Below are positions 18,476 through 27,269 of a stretch of DNA of 64,000 nucleotides, piece by piece (the first letter of the stretch is position 1; each line of letters begins with the position of its first letter). The stretch spans positions 485,896 to 549,895 of the forward strand of contig CAVTWD010000008.1 of the NCBI GenBank assembly GCA_963738325.1, in the 5' to 3' direction. A program made the position numbers and the translations under genes. This DNA comes from CAVTWD01 sp963738325. Its GTDB lineage: Bacteria > Actinomycetota > Acidimicrobiia > Acidimicrobiales > Ilumatobacteraceae. Under the pieces are notes generated by a model. The model worked only from the letters and a program-made list of their open reading frames with translations. It searched no databases and was not told where the DNA came from.

Positions 18476-18910
18476 CTATCGGCCGGTCTGGATGTACCCA
18501 ATGATCGCGGAGTTCTCGCTCTCGAGCTCTCCGATACGGCTCTTTACGACATCGCCGATGCTCACGATGCCCGCGATGCGCTCGTCGACGACCACGGGCA
18601 CGTGGCGCACGCGATGGTCTGTCATGACCGCCATGAGCGAGTCGACGGTGTCGCCGGGCTGGCAGGTGTGCACCTCGGCCGTCATGACCGTGGCGACGGT
18701 GGCGTCGAGCACATCGGGCCCTTCCCGGTACAACGCCCGGACGATGTCGCGCTCGGAGACGATGCCCGCGATGCGTTCGCCGTCCTCGGACACGACGAGA
18801 GCGCCGATGCCGTGCTCGGCCAAGCGGGCGACGACGTCTCGGAGGGTGGCGTGGGGCTCGATGGTCGCGACCGACGAGCCCTTGGTCCGGAGCAGGCTGC
18901 TGATCTGCAC
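18476..18910 (-). CDS. CBS-domain pair protein
   Basis: An intact 144-residue protein consisting only of two CBS domains (residues about 8-60 and 74-125). Signature pieces are GIGALVVSEDGERIAGIVSERDIVRAL and HVPVVVDERIAGIVSIGDVVK. CBS pairs bind adenosine nucleotides and act as energy or redox sensors; the stand-alone form with the MTAEVHTCQPGDT linker resembles the hypoxia-linked Hrp1-type proteins of actinobacteria. A GGAGGTG ribosome site precedes the ATG. No adjacent target gene. Confidence 0.88.
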   Translation of the reverse strand: MQISSLLRTKGSSVATIEPHATLRDVVARLAEHGIGALVVSEDGERIAGIVSERDIVRALYREGPDVLDATVATVMTAEVHTCQPGDTVDSLMAVMTDHRVRHVPVVVDERIAGIVSIGDVVKSRIGELESENSAIIGYIQTGR

Positions 18911-18994
18911 GGCAGCACCTCCTTGCCCGAGCTACCCCCAGTAGCGCAGCCATGCCATGTTCGCGCGCCGAGGCCTCGCGCGTGGCGGAGGGTG

Positions 18995-19538
18995 TCATAC
19001 CCCCTTGAACGGCGAGAGGCCGGCCAGCTTGGCCGGGTTGATCATGACCCGGATCGCCGAGACGTGGTCGTCGGTGACGTCGAGCACGAGGAGGGCCACC
19101 GGCCGCCCGGCCAGCTCGGCGAGCAGCGCCGGCTGGTGATTGGCGACCAGAGACCGCACCGACACCTTGGCAGGCAGCCGCTTGGCGAGGTTCAACAGCA
19201 GCCGACCGACGCGGTCGGGTCCCACCACGGGCCGTCGGGCGGCATGGTGATCGGGCCCGCCGTCGGACACGAGCACCACGTCCTGCGCCAGCACCGTCCG
19301 CAAGGCTTTCACGTCACCGTCGGAACACTGCCCGCTCGACCGGGTCCAGGCGCTCGAGGACGGTGAGCACGCCGAGGGTGATCGACTCGGTCAGGGCGAC
19401 CGACTCGCCCGGATCGGGCTCGGCCGCGGTCAGCACGGGCTCGGGCAGCCACGGGCCGACGTAGACCTCGCGCTCGCGCCGTGCCCGGCGTAGGCGGTCG
19501 AGGGCGAGCCGAGTGGTCGCCGTCGCGTCGTGGTCCAT
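18995..19538 (-). pseudogene. ECF41 (SigJ-type) sigma factor missing both sigma domains
   Basis: A good GAGGAGG ribosome site and ATG (19538) open MDHDATATTRLALDRLRRA, then the ECF41 linker motif VYVGPWLPEPV and VLERLDPVERAVF, which ends at a stop. In another frame the C-terminal SnoaL-like domain continues (KALRTVLAQDVVLVSDGGPD ... AIRVMINPAKLAGL). A normal ECF41 protein is about 290 residues. Here the span from just after the start to the end of region 2, and the region 4.2 helix-turn-helix, are both missing. The SnoaL-like regulatory domain and the linker survive. It cannot bind DNA as a sigma factor. Either two deletions occurred or the assembly dropped two segments. Confidence 0.7.
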
Positions 19539-19616
19539 CGAAGCCTCCTCGATCGTCTGCTGGGCTTGACGAACGAGAGACCCTCGGTGTGACAGCTACT
19601 CGTGCGGTGGCACTAG

Positions 19617-21625
19617 CCCCGTATTCCGCACCGTTGGGGTGAGGGTCAAGGAGTGGCGGCGGCTCGATTCGTTCTCCCGGGCGCGTTTGTGCTGGTGAGT
19701 CGCTTGGGGCCGCGAGTCGTTGTGTTCGTCGCAGCCGTCGGCTGTTGGGGAAAGACGCCAGGCACAGATGGTAGGGGATCCGCCGGTTGAGCAGAGATGT
19801 GTCGTAGGGTGTTGGGGAAATGTATGTACGAGTGCAGAAGGTGCGGCAGGGCGGTCGGGTCTACGAGTACGTGCACATCGTGGAGGGCTACCGCGACGAG
19901 GTCGGCAAGGTCCGTCACCGTGTTGTGGCAAACCTGGGCCGCCGCGACCGGCTGAAGGACTCCGGCGCGCTGGACAACCTGGCCGCCGCCTTCACCCGCC
20001 TGGACCCGGCTCCGGGTCGCTACCTGGTCGGAGCTCTGCCGTTGCTGGTCCCGGTGCTCGAGCGCCTGGACGTGGCCGGCATCGTGGACCGGGCCTGCCC
20101 GATGCGGGGCCGGTCCCAGCTCACTCACGGCGAGGTGATCGCCGCGCTGGTCGCCAACCGGCTCACCGCCCCCCGCCCCCTCTACGACGTGGCCGACTGG
20201 GCCGCGGCCTACGCCACCAACGACTGGCTCGGCACCCCCGCCGGCCTGTTGAACGACGACCGGCTCGGCCGGGCGCTGGATGCCCTGGCCGGACGGATGG
20301 ACGAGGTCGCCTCCGCGGTCGCGCTCGCCGCCATCGCCGCGTTCGGCGTCGATGCCGCCCGGCTGCATTGGGACTTCACCTCGGTGGCGTTCTGCGGCGC
20401 CTACGCCGACCAACACGGCGCCGCGCCTCGCATCGGCTTCGGCCATTCCTCTGATCGTCAGGCCCATCGCCGCCAGTTCAAGGTCGCCCACGCCACCACC
20501 GCGGCGGGCGTTCCCCTGTTCGGCCGGGTGGTCGACGGCGCCCGCCACGAAGGCGCCGAAACCGGCGGGCTGCTCGAAGGGCTGCGCGCCCTCGCCCAAC
20601 CGAAACGGCTGCTGCTGGTGGCCGACTCGGCGTTGGTCACCAAACCGAACCTGGCCGCCGCTGACGCGGCCGGCATCCGGTTCGTGTCCCGGCTGCCCCG
20701 CAGCTTCGACTACGAACCCGATGCCCTTGCCCTCCACGACACGGCGTGGCGGCCGCTGCGCTACTGCTCGGCCCGCTCTCGGCGGCGGCCACCCGCGTCG
20801 CGACCCATCTTCCGCGGTGCGGAGGCCACCATCGCCATGACCGGACCGGACAAGGTCCCCCGTACGTTCCGTGTCCTGTACGTGTACGGCAGCGAGGAAG
20901 CCGGTGCGGCCCGAGCCAGCCGGGCCAAGTTGCTCGCTCGCGCCGAGGACGCTGTGGCCACCATTGCCCGCGGGCTCACCGCTCGGCCACGCCAAGATCC
21001 CGAGAAGCTCGAGCGCCGCGTGGCCAAAGCAGTATCGAAAGGTCGCGTCGGCAACTGGCTGCGCACCGAACTGCGATGCGACGACGACGGGAACCTCTCC
21101 CTGTCCTGGTGGCGTGACGCCGACGCCATAGCCGACACCGAACGCCGCGACGGCCTCTACGCCCTCGTCACCAATATGGGCCCGGCGCAGTGCTCGGCCG
21201 ACCGGCTCCTCGCCCTCTACAAAGACCAGGCGCTATCAGAACGAGCGCACCACTTCCTCAAAGGCCCCCTGGCCGTGCGACCCGTGTTCCTGAAATCGAA
21301 CCGCCGCGCCGCCGCTCTCGTCGCGGTTTGCTCGATCGCGCTCCTCGTCTATGGGCTCATCGAAACCGAACTGCGCAACGCCATCGCCCCTGCCCGCACC
21401 ATCCCCGGGCTACTCCCCGAAGGCCGCGCCGCCCGACCCACCGGCCAGAACATCTTCCGAACCTTCACCGGCCTCGGCTACCAACTCGCCCGCACCACCC
21501 ACGGACTCCAAGAAATCCCCGACCCCCTCACACCAGCCCAACACGCCATCCTCAACGCCCTCAACATCACCTCCATCCTGCCGTCACCGGGACAACCCTG
21601 ACCTCAAAACAATGCGGAATACGGG
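19617..21625 (+). mobile_element. IS1634-type insertion sequence with terminal repeats and 5-bp target duplication
   Basis: A 2009-bp element. The left end begins CCCCGTATTCCGCA (19617-19630) and the right end finishes TGCGGAATACGGG (21613-21625), a 13-bp inverted repeat. Both sides are flanked by ACTAG (19612-19616 and 21626-21630), the target duplication. It holds one intact transposase. The duplication includes the TAG stop of ino1, so insertion left that reading frame unchanged. Intact ends, frame and duplication suggest a recent, possibly still active copy. Confidence 0.88.
19820..21601 (+). CDS. IS1634 family transposase
   Basis: A 593-residue DDE transposase, uninterrupted, of the IS1634 family. 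The N-terminus (YVRVQKVRQGGRVYEYVHIVEGYRDEVGK) and the early VVANLGR motif are those of this family. A D in DFTSVAF (about residue 192), a D in VADSALVTK, and an E-rich YKDQALSERAHHFLKGPLAVRPV segment near residue 475 fit the DDE core, with the usual long beta-strand insertion. The ATG lies about 200 bp inside the left end. Codon use matches the host. Likely mobilises only its own element. Confidence 0.9.
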   Translation: MYVRVQKVRQGGRVYEYVHIVEGYRDEVGKVRHRVVANLGRRDRLKDSGALDNLAAAFTRLDPAPGRYLVGALPLLVPVLERLDVAGIVDRACPMRGRSQLTHGEVIAALVANRLTAPRPLYDVADWAAAYATNDWLGTPAGLLNDDRLGRALDALAGRMDEVASAVALAAIAAFGVDAARLHWDFTSVAFCGAYADQHGAAPRIGFGHSSDRQAHRRQFKVAHATTAAGVPLFGRVVDGARHEGAETGGLLEGLRALAQPKRLLLVADSALVTKPNLAAADAAGIRFVSRLPRSFDYEPDALALHDTAWRPLRYCSARSRRRPPASRPIFRGAEATIAMTGPDKVPRTFRVLYVYGSEEAGAARASRAKLLARAEDAVATIARGLTARPRQDPEKLERRVAKAVSKGRVGNWLRTELRCDDDGNLSLSWWRDADAIADTERRDGLYALVTNMGPAQCSADRLLALYKDQALSERAHHFLKGPLAVRPVFLKSNRRAAALVAVCSIALLVYGLIETELRNAIAPARTIPGLLPEGRAARPTGQNIFRTFTGLGYQLARTTHGLQEIPDPLTPAQHAILNALNITSILPSPGQP

Positions 21626-21626
21626 A

Positions 21627-22949
21627 CTAGCTCTCGTAGTACTCGCGGCCGAGATGGGTGATCTGCTCCTCGCCCATCAGCCACCGCAGCGTGTTCTTCA
21701 GCTTCGTCTGCTGGATGAAGAGGTCGTGCTCGGGATACAGCCCAGGGGCGGACTGCGGGCTCTTGTAGTAGAAGCTGAGCCACTCCTGCACGCCGCCCAT
21801 GCCGGCCCGCTGCGCGAGGTCCGTGAACAGCACCAGGTCGAGTGCGAGAGGCGCGGCGAGGATCGAATCCCGGCACAGGAAGTCGACCTTGATCTGCATC
21901 GGGTAGCCGAGCCAGCCGAAGATGTCGATGTTGTCCCAACCCTCCTTGTTGTCACCGCGAGGGGGTAGTAGTTGATCCGGACCTTGTGGTACACGTCGCC
22001 GTAGAGCTGCGGGTAACGGTCGGGGTCGAGGATGTGCTCGAGCACGCCGAGCTTCGACTCCTCCTTCGTCTTGAAGCTCTCGGGGTCATCGAGGACCTCG
22101 CCGTCCCGGTTGCCGAGGATGTTGGTCGAGTACCAACCCGACAGCCCGAGCATCCGGGCCTTGAGCATCGGGGCCAGCACGGTCTTGATCAGCGTCTGGC
22201 CGGTCTTGAAGTCCTTGCCCGAGATGGCGATGCGACGCTCGTTGGCGAAGGTGGCGAGCGCCGGCGTGTCGACGCAGAGGTTCGGGGCGCCGTTGGCAAA
22301 GGGGACCCCCTCGAGCAGCGCGGCGTAGGCGTAGAGCATGGACGGGCGCGATGGTGGGGTCGTCGGCGTCGATGGCCGCCTCGAACGCCTCGATGTTCGC
22401 GTGCGCGGGACCGGGCTCGATGAAGATCTCCGTCGACCCGCACCAGATCATCACGACCCGATCGACCTGGTTCTCGTCGCGGAAGCGGTTGATGCCTTCG
22501 CGGAGGCCGTCGAGCATCGCCCGCTTGCTCTTCGTGGGCAGCACGTTGGGCCCGTCGAGGCGCTTGACGTAGGCGGGGTCGAACGCGGCCGGCATCGGCC
22601 GGATCGCCCGGAGCGCCTGGGCCACCCCTTCCAAGTGCCGAGGGCCGTCGAGCACGCCTGCCCGCATGGCCGCGACATACGCGTCGTCGGGGAATGGATC
22701 CCACGCCCCGAACACGAGCTGGTCGAGGTCGGCGAGCGGCACGAAGTCCCGGATCAAGGGCACGCGGCTCTCCGTGCGCTTGCCGAGGCGGATCGTCCCC
22801 ATCTGGGTGAGTGAGCCGATCGGTTCACCCATCCCTCGCTTGGTGAGCTCCACGCCCGCCATGAGGGTCGAGGAGACCGCGCCGAGCCCGACGGTGAGCA
22901 CACCGAGGTAGCCGCTGGCGGGGGCGATCGAGGGCGGGGTGTTCGGCAT
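21627..22949 (-). CDS. ino1: Inositol-3-phosphate synthase, two frameshifts
   Basis: Converts glucose-6-phosphate to inositol-3-phosphate with NAD+, the entry to phosphatidylinositol and mycothiol-type thiols. The N-terminal Rossmann motif is GYLGVLTVGLGAVSSTLMAG. MYO-INS synthase landmarks follow: LADLDQLVFGAWDPFPDDAY, the catalytic GKDFKTGQTLIKTVLAPM loop and GWYSTNILGNRDGEVL. The C-terminus is MQIKVDFLCRDSILAAPLALD. Frame changes near 22335 and 21960 divide about 440 residues. An AGGAGG site precedes the ATG at 22949. The stop TAG lies inside the target duplication of the adjacent insertion sequence. Confidence 0.93.
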
Positions 22950-23032
22950 GAGCAGCCTCCTGGGAGCCCCGACACGCTACCCACCGACCCTCGCCAGGCC
23001 GCTCCTCCCCGCCTGTCTCCTAGGATGCGGCG

Positions 23033-23323
23033 ATGGGCTGTGGCTGCCTCGTCGTCCTCCTGGGATCGGCCTTCCCCCGCATCGCGCTGATCATCACTTG
23101 GCTGTTCACCGATCGCGTCGACATCGCGTTCCAGAACAACTGGGCTCTGCCCCTTCTCGGCCTGCTGTTCCTGCCCTACACCACGTTCTTCTACGTGCTC
23201 GCGTACGCGCCCATCATCGGGGTCGGAGGGATCGGCTGGCTGTTCGTCATCTTCGGGTTCTTCCTCGACATCAGCTCGTACACCGGCGGGGGCCGCTACA
23301 CGCAGCAGCGCTACGTCCGGTGA
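23033..23323 (+). CDS. Small membrane protein, function unknown
   Basis: A 96-residue protein with three hydrophobic spans (residues about 5-25, 38-60 and 62-82) and a short basic tail (GGGRYTQQRYVR). It is a well-formed frame with an ATG at 23033, divergent from ino1 by 83 bp. The pattern resembles small actinobacterial integral membrane proteins of unknown role. No catalytic motif is seen. Confidence 0.7.
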   Translation: MGCGCLVVLLGSAFPRIALIITWLFTDRVDIAFQNNWALPLLGLLFLPYTTFFYVLAYAPIIGVGGIGWLFVIFGFFLDISSYTGGGRYTQQRYVR

Positions 23324-23342
23324 CGCGCCGCGGCACGCGTCA
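23321..23342. terminator. Hairpin spanning both stop codons of a convergent pair
   Basis: TGACGCG-8 bp-CGCGTCA forms a 7-bp stem. Its outer bases are the TGA stops of the small membrane protein (plus) and the SGNH hydrolase (minus). It probably serves as a shared bidirectional terminator, although there is no U-run. Confidence 0.5.
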
Positions 23343-24180
23343 TGCTCCGGTGGCGACCGGGATGCCGAGCGCGCCGAAGATCACGCTCGTCATGAGCCGT
23401 GCCCCGGCCGGGTTCAGGTGGATCGAGTCGTAGGTGAGGCCGTTGTGCTGAGAGGCGGACGACCAGTCCGCCAGCGTGACCTCGGGGTGGCGCGGCACGA
23501 GGGCTCGCAGCCGCTCGTTCACATAGGGGAAGTACCAGCTGTACTGGTTCAGCTCGTGCACCGCGCGGCGGCACGATCGACGAGTTCACCTCGCGCAGCG
23601 TGACCCACACGATCTTCTTGGCGCCGAGCGACTCGAGAGTGGCGAGAAGGGTGTCGGCCTCGGAGTCGAACTTGGCCGCCCAGGTGTCGTAGCGAACCCG
23701 GTCGCGTTGCCACAGCGAGTTGTAGCCGAGGGCCACCACGGCCACGGGCGGGATGGGAGTGCCCGCGGCCTTGAGCATGGTGTTGGCCTTCTTGAGCATG
23801 AGCGCGGGATGGCCGTCGACGGTGACCTGCCAGTCGGGCGAAGCCTTCGTCAACTGCGTCTTCGCGCCCAGCACGACCGAGTCGGTGAGCACGTAGATCC
23901 GCTTGGGCCAGGAGGGGTCGATGGGGATGCCGCCGGTCGGTGCGGCCGAGGCGGGAGCGGTGGTCGTCGTCGAGCCCGGTTCGCCGGACGCAGGCCCGGC
24001 CAAGCCGGACAACGCGACCGTCTGGGGGGTGCCCGTGACGGAAGGAGCGGGGGCGGTCGTGGGACCGGCCGAGGCCGAGGTCGTCGTCCCGACGGCGGAG
24101 ACGGCGGCGGTGCCTGATCGGCCGAAGAAGGAGACGGCACCGATGACGGCGAGCACGACCGCCGCAACGACGGCCATCAC
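23340..24180 (-). CDS. Secreted or membrane-anchored SGNH/GDSL-type hydrolase, one frameshift
   Basis: An N-terminal membrane anchor (VVAAVVLAVIGAVSFFG) is followed by a Ser/Thr/Ala-rich linker of about 75 residues and an SGNH fold. Its blocks are YVLTDSVVLGAKTQL (block I serine), VVALGYNSLW (block III Asn) and DSIHLNPAGARLM (block V Asp/His). One indel near 23565 separates KKIVWVTLREVN from the tail. Start: GTG 24180 or ATG 24177. It is similar to the free-standing SGNH domain of acyltransferase-3/SGNH proteins that O-acetylate or deacetylate surface glycans; the substrate is unknown. Confidence 0.72.
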
Positions 24181-24274
24181 GATTTGGAAACGGCGGGCGA
24201 TCAGGGGGCACCTCGGCGGCTCGGCAGGACGCCCGGCAGGCTAGCGAAGCTCGTCACCCGGCTCGGGGCACCCC

Positions 24275-24535
24275 TCAGACGGGATCTGCTGGCCCGGCCA
24301 GGGCTTGGCGGGCCGCTGCGGCGTCCGCCGCCCGCACTTCGACGCCGACCGAGAGCTCGCCGGCTTCGGTCGATTGGATGCTGCCGCCTTCGACCCTGTC
24401 GACGATGATCGACTCGATCCCGAAGGCACGCAACGCCGCCTGCGCCACCTCCGCCTCACCCAGATCGGCGTAGGCGGCCACGACGACCGGCTCGGCGTGC
24501 TCGTCCTGATCGTGCCGCACCACCTCATCGGTCAT
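24275..24535 (-). CDS. DUF2007-type small protein
   Basis: An 86-residue protein (ATG 24535) with the DUF2007 layout: VVVAAYADLGEAEVAQAALRAFGIESIIVD, then a G..L.V..AD...AR..L pattern. The fold resembles a ferredoxin-like (PII-like) signalling domain, but no function is proven for the family. It overlaps the end of the HTTM gene by 11 bp and so belongs to that transcript. Confidence 0.75.
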   Translation of the reverse strand: MTDEVVRHDQDEHAEPVVVAAYADLGEAEVAQAALRAFGIESIIVDRVEGGSIQSTEAGELSVGVEVRAADAAAARQALAGPADPV

Positions 24536-25517
24536 CGGCCCGAGCGTACCGGCCCGGTCCGCGCCGATCGTCTGCAACGCTGGGCGGGGGCCTCGCGGGC
24601 GGGCCTTCAGCGAGACGCTCGACCTCGCCATCTTCCTGCTCGCAGGTGATCGCCGCGCCCACGCCCGGTCTGTCGGGAATCAAACGTTCGAGCTGCAAGA
24701 ACGCGGCGAGGGCGACGAGGTGGGGGAGGAAGATGATGCCGAGCACGGCGAAGGTCGCCGCGTGGAAGCCGTACAGGCCGAGCACCACGAAGCTCCGTCG
24801 GCGCTCGGAACGGATGGCGAAGACGAGCGGCGAGGCCAGCTCGCCGATCAGGGTGAGCCATTGGAAGCCCTGCAGCAGGAGCGGCAGCCGCAAGAGCCAG
24901 GTCCCGATGGCCGTCGGCCGCCGCACGATGGCCCACGCCAACGTGCCTCCGTTCACCCAGCCCCAACCGCCGATGCGGATCTTCGCCCACGCCGCCAGGA
25001 AGTAGGTGGCGATGGCGGCGACCTGGGTCAGGCGCAGCGCCCAGCCGGCGGCGCTGGATGCGGTCCGGTCGCCCAGCCGCGCTCGGCCCACGGTCGGCAG
25101 CGCGGCCAGCAGCACGAGGTAGGCGAAGCGGTCGTGGTCGACCTTCCCGTAGGACATGGCGACGACCATCCACCACAGGTACAGCCCCGCGGTGAGCGTG
25201 CCCGCGACGCGGAGAGCCGCGCCCCCGCCCCGCAGGGAGGACACCAACGCCACGGCTGCGGCGACGAGCAGAGCCAGGCGGAGCCAGACGACGAGGCCGG
25301 GCGTCGGGGCCGGCAGGTGAAGCAGGCGGGCGACGAGCAGCGGGCGGTAGAGGCCGGGCGTGGCGGCGTCGCGCCCCACCCAGCTCGTCGTCACCAACAC
25401 GTCGACGAAGACGAAGCCATAGGCCAGGAGCCGCATGACGCCCACCCGGGCCAGTGGGGCCGGGGCGAACCACCAGCTCGTCCGGGCCGGCGGCGCGGAC
25501 GCGCTCACCTCGTCCAT
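24525..25517 (-). CDS. HTTM-domain multi-pass membrane protein
   Basis: An intact 330-residue membrane protein with about eight spans. It resembles the HTTM (horizontally transferred transmembrane) domain of vitamin-K-dependent gamma-carboxylase relatives: FVDVLVTTSWVG near the N-terminus, YGKVDHDRFAYLVLLAAL, AKIRIGGWGWVNGGTLAWAI, and FQWLTLIGELASPL followed by GFHAATFAVLGIIFLPHLVALAAF. The lysine of the carboxylase active site is not evident. It overlaps the upstream small protein by 13 bp and DUF2007 downstream by 11 bp, forming a three-gene coupled unit. Confidence 0.75.
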   Translation of the reverse strand: MDEVSASAPPARTSWWFAPAPLARVGVMRLLAYGFVFVDVLVTTSWVGRDAATPGLYRPLLVARLLHLPAPTPGLVVWLRLALLVAAAVALVSSLRGGGAALRVAGTLTAGLYLWWMVVAMSYGKVDHDRFAYLVLLAALPTVGRARLGDRTASSAAGWALRLTQVAAIATYFLAAWAKIRIGGWGWVNGGTLAWAIVRRPTAIGTWLLRLPLLLQGFQWLTLIGELASPLVFAIRSERRRSFVVLGLYGFHAATFAVLGIIFLPHLVALAAFLQLERLIPDRPGVGAAITCEQEDGEVERLAEGPPARPPPSVADDRRGPGRYARADDR

Positions 25518-25954
25518 GCCACCACGACCTGATCGACCGGGGCCCCGACGAGACCCCCGCCCTGTAACCGGCGACGGCGCCGCACGACGTCGAGCTCGGC
25601 GAGCCGGGGTACCTGCGGATGCCGCTGCTCGTAGGCCTCGACGAGTTGCGCCAACAGCGCCGGCTCCGCCACCAGCTGAGCCACCCGCCCCTCGAGCTCC
25701 GCCCGTCGCAACCCCAGGGCTTCCGGAGCCACTTCGGCCATGGCTGCGCCAGCCGGGCGGACGTCGACGACATAGGTGTCCACCACGCCGTTGCGAGGCT
25801 CGGTCGTCGCGTACATCCGGAACGGGCCGAACGGGAAGTGGACGTCGTCACCCCAGAGCGTGCCCGCCACCAGGAGGCCGAACACGACGAACGTCACCAC
25901 CGCGCGGGTGCGCCGGCCACGCGCCGACAGTGCCGCCGGCGCGGAGGCGTTCAC
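25505..25954 (-). CDS. Single-span protein of unknown function coupled to HTTM gene
   Basis: A 149-residue protein (GTG 25954) with one membrane span (VVTFVVFGLLVAGTLWG), then the motif HFPFGPFRMYAT and a short charged extracytoplasmic part. The same FPF.P..MY motif is seen beside HTTM proteins in other actinobacteria, as far as I recall. It overlaps the dienelactone hydrolase stop (GTGA) and the HTTM start, so it is translated as part of that unit. Function unknown; a partner subunit of the HTTM protein is a fair guess. Confidence 0.6.
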   Translation of the reverse strand: MNASAPAALSARGRRTRAVVTFVVFGLLVAGTLWGDDVHFPFGPFRMYATTEPRNGVVDTYVVDVRPAGAAMAEVAPEALGLRRAELEGRVAQLVAEPALLAQLVEAYEQRHPQVPRLAELDVVRRRRRLQGGGLVGAPVDQVVVAWTR

Positions 25955-26634
25955 GACGTGAGGTACTTCGCGAACCAGTCGAGCGTCCGCGTCCAGCCGT
26001 CCGCCGCCGCAGTGGGCTCATAGCTCTCGCGCTGGTCGCAGTGGAAGCCATGCCCGGCCTGCGCGTAGCGGACGACGTCGGTGGGCTGGCCCGAGCGGGC
26101 CGCCGCCGTCCGAAGGGCCTCGACCTCGGCCACCGAGATGGCGAGATCGAGGTCGCCGAACAGCCCGAGCCAGGGCGCCTTCAGGTCGGGCGCCACGTCG
26201 ACGAGCGGGGGGAAGCCGAAGCGGCCCTGGCTCACGCCGCCGCCGTAGAAGGTGACGGCCGCTCCGACGCGACGCTGCGCGGCGACGACGAGCGCGACGG
26301 TCCCGCCCATGCAGAAGCCCACCACCCCCGTGCCCGCGGCGCTGATCCCCGACGACTCGAGCCGGGCGATGGCGGCGTCGATGTCGGCGAGGATCCCCTC
26401 GGCGGTCAGGGCCTCCATGTGCGGGCGCACGACCGTCAGATCGTCGTAGCCGAACTTGGGGTCGCCGCTGCGGTGGAACAGGTGCGGCGCGACCGCGAGC
26501 CATCCCTCCTCGGCGAAGCGCCGGACGACGTCCTCGATGTGGTCGTTCACCCCGAAGGCCTCTTGGACGACGGTGATGCCGCCCTTCGGGTCGCGGCTCG
26601 GCCCGTGGACGGTGAGCGGCGTCTCAGAGGTCAC
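25951..26634 (-). CDS. Dienelactone hydrolase family protein
   Basis: An intact 227-residue alpha/beta hydrolase. The nucleophile is Cys108 in GVVGFCMGGTVAL, the hallmark of dienelactone hydrolases. The QEAFG motif (Glu25) that holds the cysteine, the acid in FGDLDLAI (about 160-163) and the histidine in AGHGFHCD (His195) are all present. It hydrolyses lactones such as carboxymethylenebutenolide, or related esters. First gene of a coupled set (dienelactone hydrolase, single-span protein, HTTM, DUF2007). Confidence 0.9.
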   Translation of the reverse strand: MTSETPLTVHGPSRDPKGGITVVQEAFGVNDHIEDVVRRFAEEGWLAVAPHLFHRSGDPKFGYDDLTVVRPHMEALTAEGILADIDAAIARLESSGISAAGTGVVGFCMGGTVALVVAAQRRVGAAVTFYGGGVSQGRFGFPPLVDVAPDLKAPWLGLFGDLDLAISVAEVEALRTAAARSGQPTDVVRYAQAGHGFHCDQRESYEPTAAADGWTRTLDWFAKYLTS

Positions 26635-26724
26635 GGCGCGACGCTAATCCCATGGCGGCGCGCGGCGGGCGCCCGGAGGGAATCGGCCTGAACGGGAGAC
26701 GTCAGCCCTTCCGGCCGGTGAGAC

Positions 26725-26880
26725 GATCGAGCGCTGCACCACCGCGCCGATGCCGACCGCGACCGCCATCACCTGTACGTACGCACCCGCGGCGTTCCCG
26801 ATCACCGTGAGCAGCGCGGCCCGCCGCCCCAGGGCCACGGCCCGGCTCACGGTGAAGAGGACGCTCGGCCCGGGCTTCGG
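26725..26880 (-). pseudogene. Fragment of a LysE/RhtB-type amino acid exporter
   Basis: About 50 codons on the minus strand read PGPSVLFTVSRAVALGRRAALLTVIGN and continue AYVQVMAVAVGIGAVVQRSI. This is the conserved first-helix region of LysE/RhtB exporters (PGP...V.RA...GRRA.L....G...G). The start codon, helix 1 and the remaining five helices are absent, and no frame continues it on either side. A deletion remnant. Confidence 0.6.
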
Positions 26881-26912
26881 GCGCCTCCCCGCTTTGTGAG
26901 AGCGGGTGCCGG

Positions 26913-27161
26913 TCAGGGCCGGCCGTGCAGCCGCATGGGCGGGAGCCGTGGCGGTGGCTGGCGCCGGGGCGGCAGGTCGGCGAGCAACTGCGCCGTGGCC
27001 GTCGCCACCGCCGCGATGGCCTCTTCGAACACCGCTTCGGCACCCGCCGGCGGCTTGGTCGTGCCGCTCACCTTGCGGACGTACTGGCGGGCGGCGGCTT
27101 CGATCTCCTCCGGGGTGGCGGGCGGGGCCAACCCCCGCAGGGTCGTGATGTTCCGGCACAT
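26913..27161 (-). CDS. DUF2277 family protein
   Basis: An 82-residue protein starting MCRNITTLRGLAPPATPEEIEAAARQYVRKVSG, which is the family signature (MCRNI..L....P.AT..EI..AA.QYVRK.SG). An AGGAGG site precedes the ATG at 27161. The family is widespread in actinobacteria and of unknown function. The last 20 residues are proline- and arginine-rich. Confidence 0.9.
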   Translation of the reverse strand: MCRNITTLRGLAPPATPEEIEAAARQYVRKVSGTTKPPAGAEAVFEEAIAAVATATAQLLADLPPRRQPPPRLPPMRLHGRP

Positions 27162-27269
27162 CGCAACCTCCTCTCGCGACGTCGAGGCCGTGCCGTGCGA
27201 GCCTGCCACGCGCGAGCGCGCCGACCACAGGCGCTTTACGGAGCAGGGGCTGCGGGTAACGCTTGAAGC

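Noticed and set aside
19596..20995. Minus-strand open frame over the insertion sequence
   Set aside because: Antisense to an intact IS1634 transposase and not motif-bearing.
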